DNA of 17,736 nt from Jimgerdemannia flammicorona (Eukaryota; Mucoromycota; Endogonomycetes; Endogonales; Endogonaceae), in the NCBI GenBank assembly GCA_003990745.1, contig RBNI01002714.1, forward strand, positions 1 to 17,736, given 5' to 3'. Shown one piece after another: positions 1 through 7,970 of this stretch. Below the pieces are notes generated by a model. It was not told the origin of the DNA. It did no database searches and was given only the letters and a program-made list of their open reading frames with translations. The number at the start of each line of letters is the position of its first letter. Positions within the stretch are counted from its first letter, which is position 1. Position numbers and translations under genes: made by a program.

Positions 1-324
1 TTTTTTTATTATATATTTTTTTTTTTTAACTTTATATTTATATTTAATTATTTTTTTTAAATAAAATTATATAATATTTTTTTTTATAAGAAAATTTTCC
101 TGCATTATAGTCTAAAAGATAAATAACTAAACAATTAATACAATTATAAAAAAAAAACCTATTAAATTTATTTTTTCATCTAAGTTATATAAATTACTAA
201 AAACAGTTATTTGGTTATATTATTATAAAACTATACTAAATATAAATAATACTTTTAAACAAAGTAATGAAGAGCTTAAGCAAATATATATATTATAATA
301 AATAGCAGAAATTATACTATCAAA
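1..324. other. AT-rich DNA without genes
   Basis: This stretch is extremely A+T-rich, with long T and A runs and no reading frame that resembles a protein. I found no CpG in it. It is probably decayed repeat DNA, but I cannot assign it to a family. The outer edge of the LTR relic that follows may lie a little further left than 325. Confidence 0.6.
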
Positions 325-1023
325 AACACATTATAACTATATATTATACTGAACATATAAAAGACAGTTAAATATATCTAGATAGCTAGAATTACTTTAT
401 TATGACAACTTATATAATTAGCCAGATATATCAGAATGAGTATCTGTACAGGACTTGAATACTTATACAGAACCTGAACACTTATATAGAACCAGAAACA
501 TCTGCTTTAAATAGCCTTCTATAATTAGCCATATAGTAACTAGGTAGCAACTAACTTATATAAAATACTTCAGAGATATAAGAGAATAAACCTCAGTCTA
601 AATTGAAGTACAAACTAAAGAACTTCACCACCTTTTAAAGAGAAATCTGCTGCTTAAAAAATAAGTCACTATGTTTTGGTTCACTTACCAGATAAGCCTG
701 AAGCCCTTCTTGCTATAAAGCTGGTCTTTTAATATAACTTCACAATAAACTTATGACATAACTTTGCTAAAAAAAGAATCTGAGTTATTATTTAAGAAGC
801 CTGTCATTCTCAGAGAACCTGTCATTCTTACAGCTTTACAGTTGAGTCAGTCTATGATATAACTCTATGCAAACAAAGCTAGTCTTTGACATAACTTACT
901 AAGAATCTGCGATATCTGAGAATCTGCATCATCTGAGTTATCTGAGTTATTCATCTATTTCCAGTAAGTCTGATTCAGGAGAATCCATACCAAAATAGAG
1001 TTATTTGCCAAATTAAGCTATCT
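325..1023 (+). repeat. Decayed solo-type LTR, first part (plus orientation)
   Basis: This segment aligns by eye, with many changes and some gaps, to the reverse complement of the LTRs of the intact gypsy element. Landmarks are the stretch reading tatctgtacagg near 450, the AATAAA-containing aataaacctcagt near 587, and tttggttcacttaccagataagcctgaag near 675. The end, near 979-1023, matches the LTR stretch beginning ggagaatctgcaccaaa. It is therefore the same LTR family in the opposite orientation, with nearly all CpG changed to TpG or CpA. The LTR continues at 1889 after an insertion. The left boundary is uncertain by tens of bases, and roughly 100 bases of the LTR appear deleted near 620. Confidence 0.75.
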
Positions 1024-1053
1024 TGGTATGGATTCTCCTGAATCAGACTTACT
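963..1053. repeat. Perfect 31-bp inverted repeat with 29-base spacer
   Basis: The arms are 963-993 and 1023-1053, and I find no mismatch between them. The left arm belongs to the decayed LTR. The right arm lies inside the H2B insertion, between its short A tail and the left target duplication. The spacer 994-1022 contains most of that duplication. The right arm is therefore a reverse-complement copy of flanking target DNA, not part of the LTR or of the H2B message. Confidence 0.95.
1007..1023. repeat. Left copy of 17-bp target-site duplication
   Basis: The sequence gccaaattaagctatct is repeated exactly at 1889-1905. Both copies sit where the LTR alignment is interrupted. This copy continues the LTR from the left, and the other restarts it on the right. 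A duplication of this length is typical of LINE-type target-primed reverse transcription. Confidence 0.9.
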
Positions 1054-1092
1054 TTTTTTATAGTTCAAAGAGTAATTACACAAAGCTTTATT
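1053..1092 (-). terminator. H2B polyadenylation signal and A7 tail of the retrocopy
   Basis: On the minus strand AATAAA lies at 1092-1087. A run of seven A follows at 1059-1053, 27 bases downstream, which is the normal spacing between a poly(A) signal and the cleavage site. The A run stops exactly where the inverted copy of target DNA begins. A genomic gene would not be expected to have the A run there, so it supports an mRNA origin. Confidence 0.75.
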
Positions 1093-1414
1093 ATAAATTA
1101 CCCACATCGAAAAGGACATAATGCTAGATTGGCACCTCAACATATTTGTAATATACAGTGAAAGCAAGAGAGAAAGATAAAAGGGAAAGGAAAGATGTAC
1201 AAACAGCAAAATGGAAGATTGAAAGTGAAAAAATATATATTATATGAGTCAAAAAAGGAAAGAAACAGTATTATACAGCACAGGTATCAAAGCTGTGTGA
1301 GAGCATGAAACATGACTAATACCCTGACAAGGTGCATCAAATATATTCCATTTGTAGTTGCTATACTTTGCAAAATAGTTTGACAAAATTTTAAACTACT
1401 AGCACATAGATGCT

Positions 1415-1831
1415 TTACTTTGAGCATATGTACTTAGTTACAGCCTTGGTATCTTCTGACACTATGTGCTTGGCAAACTCACTTGGCAAAATCAGATAAA
1501 CAGCAGTCTGGATTTCATGAGAGGATATGGTTGACTTCTTATTATAGGATACCAGCTTGGAAGTCTCAGTGGCAATGTACTCACAAATGTCATTGACAAA
1601 TAAGTTCAAGATAGACATGACTTTGTTGGAAATACCAGTATCAGAATGGACCTGCTTGAGCACCTTATAGATATATGGTGAGTAAGTTTCCTTACAGGTT
1701 TTCTTTGCCTTCTTGATACCCTCAGCTTTGGACTTCTTCTCTTTCTTATCAACAGTGGGTGCAGCAGGCTTAGTGGAGACCTTGCCACCAGTGGACATGG
1801 GCTTTTTCTCAGCAGCACCTTTTGGAGATAT
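1415..1831 (-). pseudogene. Histone H2B retropseudogene, start codon lost
   Basis: H2B pairs with H2A in the nucleosome. The 138-codon frame has the H2B order: a lysine-rich tail, helix 1 ([13 protein letters not shown]), the long helix 2 ([10 protein letters not shown] to NKKSTISS), helix 3 ([11 protein letters not shown]) and the C-terminal helix ending AVTKYICSK. The ubiquitin-acceptor region AVTKY is kept. From the fungal N-terminus (M-P/S-P-K-x-A-A-E-K-K-P), the original start falls at 1831-1829, where the codon is now ATA. The first ATG left is codon 12 (1798-1796), giving 127 residues. Many replacements relative to usual fungal H2B are what C-to-T or G-to-A would give: Arg to His, Cys or Tyr, Ala to Val or Thr, Gly to Ser or Asp, Pro to Ser. 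The frame has no stop and no CpG. No partner H2A gene is nearby. Probably non-functional, although the 127-residue frame could still be translated. Confidence 0.85.
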
Positions 1832-1888
1832 GTTTTGTTTTAGAGAGGTATGTGAGATGTGAGTGAGGAGAAGAGGAAAAGATGGATA

Positions 1889-1905
1889 GCCAAATTAAGC
1901 TATCT
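1889..1905. repeat. Right copy of 17-bp target-site duplication
   Basis: Identical to 1007-1023. It lies directly upstream of the H2B 5'UTR (on the minus strand) and begins the second half of the interrupted LTR. Confidence 0.9.
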
Positions 1906-2273
1906 GTCAAAAGTGTATAAGAAACCCAATAAATTACCAGACTGTCATATATGAGAAAATCTGTTGCACTATATAGAGATCATTGTACTATATGAGATCA
2001 TTATATAGAAATCACATACTTTTAGTATATAGAAATTATCCACTACTCTAGAAGGAAGCTACTCATACCACAGACTCATAAATTACTACTACACCCAGAG
2101 AATCATCCCAATAAGGAAATCTGTCAGAATTGACCACTATATCCAGATTTGACCATTACACTACTAAACACCAAGAACATTTTATTATTTTTGACAAAGT
2201 AACTGAGAGTTCAAGCTAAACTACATTAACTCCCAACCTTGTAATTTACCACTATTGAGCCAGGAATATTACA
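1889..2273 (+). repeat. Decayed LTR, second part, reaching the LTR end
   Basis: After the H2B insertion the LTR alignment resumes. Landmarks are taaattaccagactgtc near 1930, atcacatacttttag near 2010, acacccagagaatcatcccaataaggaaa near 2092-2120, ccactaaacacc-like sequence near 2165, ttgacaaagtaactgagag near 2191, and ccaaccttgtaattta near 2233. It ends with attaca at 2273, the same terminus as the intact element's LTRs. The sequence after 2273 does not resemble the internal start of the gypsy element, so this is best read as a solo LTR. All CpGs seen in the younger copies are gone here. Confidence 0.75.
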
Positions 2274-3463
2274 ATATATATTAATATCATTACTATAAAT
2301 CTTATATTAAAATTTATCTCTACTAAACTAAATATATATATTAAAATATTTCCTAATATAATATTAATTCTATAAACTACTAATACATATATATTTATAT
2401 TTTACTAATAATTTATCTTTATACTAATCTACTAAATAATTTATTATATTAGATTACTCTTATTTAGTATATTAAAAATATCTAAAATTTTGATAATCTT
2501 ATTAATATGAAGAGAAGTAAATAGAGAGATTATATATATTTGAAATATAATTATATTTTTATTTTAGTTTGTATAAATCTTTTCAAGTATATAAATTTAT
2601 TGAAATATTAATTCTTTAATTTGAGAATATATTATTATATTATAAATTACAGTATATGATTGATAAGAATGATATATAAACAAATCATTAACTCAGTATT
2701 TACTAAATAATTAAGTATTTACAATCTCTATATAGACTACAAAATATATTATTATCTATAAGATCAGTTGTCAGTATTAGAGATCATTGATTTGGAGTCT
2801 CAGTCAGTTAAATTTCCCCTAAATTGATCTATGTATTTATCTTTTTAGAGGAGTTTTCTAAAGTATCAATAGTAATAACTCAGAGATATATATCTAAATT
2901 ATTTTTAAATTAGTCTATTGGACTGAGCTCTGAGCATCACTATGTAATTTGGCTGAGTTATGTGTCTCTTATTTCTAAGTCAAATATATAAAGATAATAT
3001 AGAAACTTCTCAATATATCTAAAAAAATTTTACACTAATACATAACAATTATACTGATAATCTGCTACTCAAAAAGGCCCAAGAGTTTTTTAATTACTTT
3101 TTCAATATAGGAAATTTCTACTGAAGTATTCAAAGTATAATAGCCATATGCATCAAATATATAGTCTATCTAGAGCTCTAGTGAACTAAAAAATTGTGAC
3201 AGCTAGACTACTTATAATTACTATATAAAAATGTATACAAAGTCAAGTATATAAAAAGAAGATATTCTAGATAACAAGTATTGTAAGATACAAATTTGAA
3301 AGTCAGACTAGTGTTTTGTAAAAATCAAAACCACTCACTTGGCTATACCATTGATGGTTTAAATTAAATATTTAGCAGTAATTTAGATAACTACTTATAT
3401 AGGCTCAGCCAAATGGAAAAATGTGTGGCCAATTCAAAAATAATTCAGATAATTAAGTTATGA
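2274..3463. other. AT-rich DNA without recognisable genes
   Basis: About 1.2 kb of very A+T-rich sequence with no protein-like frame on either strand, no CpG that I noticed and no clear RNA gene. It forms the left flank of the gypsy insertion. It may be an older repeat, but I recognise no family. Confidence 0.6.
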
Positions 3464-3467
3464 CTAT
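3464..3467. repeat. Left target-site duplication (ctat) of the gypsy element
   Basis: The four bases ctat directly precede the left LTR end (tgtaat), and ctat directly follows the right LTR end (catcaca) at 13835-13838. A 4-5 bp duplication is usual for Ty3/gypsy integrases. Four bases can match by chance, but the match falls exactly at both TG...CA ends. Confidence 0.7.
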
Positions 3468-4577
3468 TGTAATATGCCGGCTCAATAGAGGCAAATTACA
3501 AGGTTGGGGTTGATATAGTTTGGCTTGAGCCCCCAGTTACTTTGTCAAAAAGCAACAAAATATTCTAAGATTCCTGAGGTCCTTGGTGTTTAGTGGTATA
3601 ATAGTCAAGATCTGGATACTGTGCGAGCAGTTTCCTTATTGGGATGGTTCTCTGGGTATAGCAGCAATTTATGTCTTTCCTTCTTGGATTAACTGGGAAT
3701 AGCACAATTTTGTATAGTGAGGCAATTTCCAAAAGTATGCGATTTCTGGGATACAGTCTGATGTAGCGCGACGATCTCTGTGTGACGGTCTGGCAATTTA
3801 GCGGTTCTCCTTCTTGGGCAGCGGCGATCTCTGCATGACGATCCCTGTGTAGCATGACAATTTCCAAAAGTATGCAGGTCAACTGGGAAGGCGGCGATCT
3901 GGCGGATAACTCGATTTGGTGCAGATTCTCCAAAAGCGGCAGTTTGGGAATAGAAGATGGCATGGATTCTTCTTACTGGGAATTATACTGGCAGTGGTAA
4001 TTCAATAACTCAGGCTCACTGGGAACGACTAAGAACTCGGATGGTACGGGAGGCTGATAGTTCAAGAACTTAGATGTTGGGCTCTTCTGGAAATGCGGAT
4101 ATCTTGAAAATGGCGGATGATGCAGATTCTCTGGAATCGGCGGGCTTCTGGGAAATAACTTGGATGGTATGGATAACTTGGGCTCTCTGGGAATATTACT
4201 TGGGTGACGCGGATTCTTCTAAATTGGCAGCTTCAACTGAGAATACTATGGTGCGGATTCTTCTTGAATCGGCGGCTTCAACTGGGAAACGGCGGCGAAG
4301 TTCTTCCTTGAATTTGGGCAGCAAATCTTCAGACTTATCTGGTAAGCGAACCAAAATGTAGTGGACTTCTCTTGAAAATGGACTCGTTCTTTGTATCAGA
4401 AAGTGGACCAGAGTGGGAAAGGGGCAAAGCTCACAATCTCCTAGTAGTGGCTGTAGAGCAGGCATTTCTCCTAAGTGTTGCAATCCAATTCCTTTAGGAT
4501 CAAGTGGCTTTTGGCAGGCATATCTCTCGAAGTGTAGTAGGCAGACTTGTCTTTTGCTTTGTATTTTGGAACTGAGG

Positions 4578-4583
4578 TTTATT
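4578..4583 (-). terminator. Candidate LTR polyadenylation signal
   Basis: AATAAA on the minus strand, about 170 bases downstream of the LTR TATA motif. The same motif is at 13524-13529 in the other LTR and is kept in the old solo LTR near 587. This fits a short U3-R and a long U5 of about 1.1 kb. The placement is an inference. Confidence 0.45.
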
Positions 4584-4670
4584 CACTCTTGTCTCTGGGG
4601 TAATTTATACAAGTTGGTTGCTATCTGGTTACTATGTGGCTATCTATAGATTTGCTATCTATGGCAAGTT

Positions 4671-4727
4671 GTGCAGGTCCAGCACAAGTGTGCAGGTCTG
4701 GCACAGGTGTGCAGGTCCTGTACAGAT
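4671..4727. repeat. 19-bp tandem repeat in the 3' LTR, three units
   Basis: Three imperfect units begin gtgcaggtc, each followed by a cagcacaag or tggcacagg variant. The 5' LTR has five units at the same place (13617-13711). The array lies just downstream of the LTR TATA motif, so it would be in the transcribed part. Confidence 0.85.
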
Positions 4728-4749
4728 ATACTCTATTTGGTAGTCTGAC

Positions 4750-4757
4750 TATTTATA
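4750..4757 (-). promoter_or_regulatory. Candidate TATA box in the 3' LTR
   Basis: The minus strand reads TATAAATA, about 95 bases inside the LTR start. The same octamer is at 13734-13741 in the 5' LTR, where it would drive the element's genomic RNA leftward. Confidence 0.5.
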
Positions 4758-4850
4758 CAGTTTCCGTAGCAATGGTTGCTGGTTACTATACTGGGTGTTC
4801 ATGTCATCTGGCTAAGGTATAATATAGGTGGTACGTCCTGGTTCATCACA

Positions 4851-4862
4851 TCAGCCCCCACT
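4851..4862 (-). other. Candidate polypurine tract beside the 3' LTR
   Basis: On the minus strand AGTGGGGGCTGA lies directly before the 3' LTR, where plus-strand DNA synthesis should be primed. It is G-rich but interrupted by CT, so it is a weak match to a polypurine tract. Position is the main argument. Confidence 0.35.
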
Positions 4863-4902
4863 AAAGGATGGTCTGTCCCCAGACTATCTTTTAGTCATCA
4901 TC

Positions 4903-5406
4903 TCAGTGTGGGTAGGCATCTTCTGCATCAATACCTGTTCTATCATCTTCATCATCTGTACCATGGTCACTCCATTCTAAAGGTTCCTCTTCTTCTTCTG
5001 GGAATAAGATCTCAACAGTATTGACAATGCTCAGGTAGGTGGTTAGATTCATTTCCCATGTATCATATCAGGAGAATTGTGCTTGCATCAGGGCTGCAGG
5101 GTTTCGCTTGTAGAGAGTGTAGAGCCTGTCAGCAGCAGTAGCATCTCTTCTTGATAGTCCTGTGGTATTTCTAATATATGTTTGTTCCAGGACTGGGAGG
5201 TTCTGCAATTGTTCTCCAATTGCATAGTGGGCCTGAAGTTGGTGGACCTGTAGCAATCATCTGACCAGGACAAGATTCTCTTGATGAATCTGGATCTTCT
5301 GGAGAGTGTTCCCATTGACTTCTCGGAATTGGGGTAGGGAAACTGGTAGCGATTGAAATGAGCTGAGGATAAGGGTCTGAAGGCAGTTGTCAACTCTCTG
5401 ATTCAT
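4903..5406 (-). pseudogene. Extra reading frame after integrase, acidic C-terminus
   Basis: An ATG at 5406-5404 opens a frame of about 167 codons ending at a TGA (4905-4903). Two TGA codons interrupt it, at 5259-5257 and 5070-5068, both explicable as former CGA. The first part is Gln/Leu-rich (LLQVHQLQAHYAIGEQLQNL), followed by RRDATAADRLYTLYKRNPAA. The end is strongly acidic (EEEEEPLEW, then TDDEDD). The frame differs from that of the integrase and overlaps the proline-rich tail of the integrase frame. I see no signal peptide or membrane segment, so it is not env-like. It could be a separate accessory protein, or a C-terminal extension of pol reached by a frame change. I do not recognise the family. 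Confidence 0.5.
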
Positions 5407-6484
5407 GATGTGGGGAAAGATATATCTTGAGGTGGTTGATGTATACTGGTGTTCTGAGGGTTCATCTATCCATGCTTCTTAAATAGATGCTGGTTCCACT
5501 GATATTGTATACAAGATAAGGTCCTTCCCATTTCGATTCCAGTTTGGCAGCAAAGTTTGTCTCGATCATGCTTCTCCAAACCAGGACTTGATCTCTAATC
5601 TTGATCTCCTGATCCTTCTGTTTTTAGTTGTAGTACTTCTTTTATCTTTCCTGGGCTTTGATAATTTGTCCTTGGGCTTGAGTTCGTAACTGTTCTGCCT
5701 TTTCGAGGAGGTCTCCAAGGTTCTCATGGTCAGCAGTTCTGGTTCTCTTGGCAAACATCATTTCGAATGGCTTTTGTTTGGTGGATATGGCAGGGGTGTT
5801 CTGAATTTCCCATAAGATCTCAGGTAAGCAGAGGTCTCAATTGGTAGAATTGACTCAGGCAAGTCCTTTCTTGATGGTCTGGTTCATTCTCTCTGTCATA
5901 CCATTGGTCTGGGGGTAGTATGATGTGGTCCTTTTGAGGTGGATCTTGTGAATTTGGGTATAACTTGTGATTATGTTGTTGATGAATTCTGTGCCTCAGT
6001 CAGAAATGAGTTCTTCTGGGGGTCCATATCTGAGTGTGAGTCCATGGAGGAGGCCTACAATGGTTAAGGCATCTGTGATTTCCATTGGGAAAGCCTCGGG
6101 CCACTTGGTCAGGTGTTCCACAAATATGAGAATGTATTTATTTCTTCTTAGTGTGACTGGTAGAGGTCCAATTATGTCTACTCCCCATCTCTGAAAGATG
6201 TGAGTGGGTGGGGGAATCGGTTACAAAGGGGCTTGATAGTTCTTCTTTCCTTGGTACTTCTGGCAAGTGTCACATTTCTGGATGATATCTTGGACTTGAG
6301 TTCTGAGGTTAGGCCAAGGTTGATACAGTTTTCAAATTTTCTCTTCTGTGCTTGTCTGTCTGTGATGGGCTCTCTGATGTTCTTTTCAGATGAGATCTTC
6401 TTGTGCCTTGATGGTCTGAGGAGCTTCCTTTAGGGTGTAGTTTCTTGGGACACCAATCTTCTGATTCATTGGGGTTGGCAGGAA
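5390..6484 (-). pseudogene. Integrase (retroviral-type DD35E), broken by stops
   Basis: This enzyme inserts the cDNA into the genome. The frame holds a His-His...CDTC zinc-binding N-terminus near 6380-6260. The catalytic core has Asp at 6178-6176 (GVDIIGPLP), Asp at 6001-5999 (LISD before a stop, then GTEF) and Glu at 5893-5891 (NGMTERMNQ). The second Asp and the Glu are separated by 35 residues, the family spacing. A GPY-type module (KWEGPYLVYN) lies near 5535-5505, and the canonical tail (TPVYINHLKIYL) follows. Stops inside it include 6223-6221, 5998-5996, 5857-5855, 5839-5837, 5644-5642, 5626-5624 and 5464-5462. Most are explained by CAA or CGA becoming TAA or TGA. The frame differs from that of RNase H, with the change near 6475. 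All three catalytic residues remain. Confidence 0.88.
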
Positions 6485-7925
6485 AGTACATCAACATTGT
6501 TGTGAGCTTTCTCTGCTTTGTAGATGATGGTGATCTTGTAATCCTGAAGGATAAGGATCCAGCAAGCTAAGATCCCGGCAGGTTCCTTGTGGTTGAATAA
6601 CCATTTGAGGGCTGCATGGTCTGTAATCAGGGTGAATCTTTTTCCGATGAGATAATACTTGAATAGGGTGACTGCCCATATGACTGCAAGGCATTCCAGT
6701 TTGGTGCTGCCATAGTTCATCTGCTGCTGATTGGTAGCTCTGCTTGCATAAGCAATCACATGGTGCTGTTGATCAGGTCCTTCCTGGGCTAGAACTGCTC
6801 TGAGGCCATCTTTAGAAGCATCTGTATACAAGATGAATAGCTTCTGTAGATTGGGGTGCACAAGGATTGGTGCTGTAGTCATGCAATTTTTGAGTTCCTT
6901 GAAGGCTTTTCCTTGTGATTCTGTCCATTTGAATGGCACTTCTTTCTTGAGAAGGATCCGGATTGGGGCAGCAATTTGAGCAAAGTTCTTAATAAACCTT
7001 CTGTAATAGGATACTAGTATCAGGAATGATAGTGTCTCCTTTGGGGTCTTGGGTACTGGCCAATTGTTGATCTTCTCAGTTTTCTTTGGATCTGCATGGG
7101 TTCCTTCTTTTGAGACTATAAATCCAAGAAATTCAAGTTTCTGTTTCCCAAAGTAACATTTCTTTACATTTAGCCTCAAGTGGTTTTTGTGGATGAGCTT
7201 GAAGAATTCCTCTAAGTAGTGCAGGTGCTCTTCGAAATTTGCTGAATAGATATTGGAATCATCCATATATACAATCAGACAGTGGTGAATCAAAGGGGCA
7301 TAGACTGAATTCATCATCCTCTGAAAGGTGGGGAGTGCATTGCAGAGTCCAAAGGGCATTCAGAGGTACTCAAACAGTTTTCCTAGAGCATAGAAGGCTG
7401 TCTTTTGAATGTCCTTGGGGTCTATGGGGATCTCGTGAAATTCTGCAAAGAGGTCCATACTGCTGAAGTATCTGGCATCTTGTAACTGATCCAAAAGATC
7501 ATCAATTCTAGGCAAAGGATAGGCATTCTTTTCAGTGACTGAATTGAGTTTTCTGTAATCTACACAGAGTCTCCATCCTCCCTTTTTTGGTACAATAAGT
7601 ATAGGACTGGCCCAAGGGCTGATAGAGGGTCGGATGACTCTATTGTCTAAGAGTTCTTGTATGTGCTCCTTTTCAAATGTTTTCAAGTGATGGGGTATTC
7701 TATAAGGTTTCTGCCGGATGGGTGTTGCACTTCCTGTATGTATGCTGTGGTGATATGATGGATTGTATGACAGGTTGCCATAATCAATGGTGAAGATATC
7801 TTGATATTTGTTGAGAAGTTCTGCTAATTGTTACTGTTGTTGAGGTGTCAATTCTTCTCCAATGTTGGTGGAAGGCTTTACTGTCTCCTGGGTCACAGAA
7901 GGGCCTTTCCTTTCTTCTGGGACCT
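6466..7925 (-). pseudogene. Reverse transcriptase and RNase H, nearly open
   Basis: This part copies the element's RNA into DNA. RT fingers and palm begin near 7745. SPWASPILIVPKKGG and RLCVDYRKLNSVT are typical Ty3/gypsy motifs. The first catalytic Asp is in FSSMDLFAEF, and MPFGLCNA follows at 7359. The YMDD box is at 7269-7258 where YLDD is usual. RNase H shows Asp in ILYTDASKDG (6822-6820), Glu in KLECLAVIWAV and Asp in LITDHAALKWL. It ends NNVDVLSCQPQ and a stop at 6468-6466, where NxxADALSR is usual. Only two stops interrupt it: TGA at 7362-7360, just before MPFGL where Arg or Val is expected, and TAA at 7833-7831. The frame is the same as gag. A frame change near 7925 joins it to the dUTPase frame. 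Confidence 0.92.
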
Positions 7926-7970
7926 TTTGCCGTTTCCCAATAGGTTTAGTTCATAAACTTCCCTATGAGT

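Larger units (their letters stand above)
1024..1888 (-). mobile_element. Retroposed histone H2B mRNA copy (865-bp insertion)
   Basis: This block interrupts the LTR relic and is bounded by the perfect 17-bp duplication. Read on the minus strand it has the parts of a processed mRNA. These are a pyrimidine-rich 5'UTR of about 57 bases (1888-1832), an uninterrupted 138-codon H2B frame (1831-1415) and a 3'UTR of about 350 bases. An AATAAA signal lies at 1092-1087, and an A7 tract at 1059-1053 follows 27 bases later. The remaining bases next to the left duplication are a 30-base reverse-complement copy of the neighbouring target. No intron is present. I infer insertion by LINE machinery; a decayed LINE lies elsewhere in this window, but nothing ties it directly to this event. 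Confidence 0.85.
3468..4850 (-). repeat. 3' LTR of the gypsy element
   Basis: The LTR is 1383 bp, reading TGTGATGAACC...ATTACA on the minus strand. It aligns along its whole length to 12415-13834. Differences are mostly transitions at CpG, TpG and CpA sites, and one 38-bp tandem-repeat length difference accounts for most of the length gap. It retains many CpGs between 3620 and 4340. It contains a TATA motif near its start, an AATAAA about 170 bases further on, and degenerate 45-bp repeats near 4208-4290. Confidence 0.93.

Noticed and set aside
1018..1209. A 63-codon frame overlapping the inverted repeat
   Set aside because: It spans the target copy, A tail and H2B 3'UTR, so it is a chance frame.
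3565..3963. A 132-codon open frame on the minus strand of the 3' LTR
   Set aside because: The matching frame in the other LTR is disrupted after about 80 codons, the composition is that of the LTR, and no domain is recognisable.
4074..5024. Plus-strand open frames in the 3' LTR and its flank
   Set aside because: They lie antisense to the element, repeat imperfectly in the other LTR and show no protein-like features.
5390..6484. A chromodomain after the integrase, as in chromoviruses
   Set aside because: The sequence after the GPY module is proline-rich or belongs to the acidic extra frame. No chromodomain aromatic pattern is visible.
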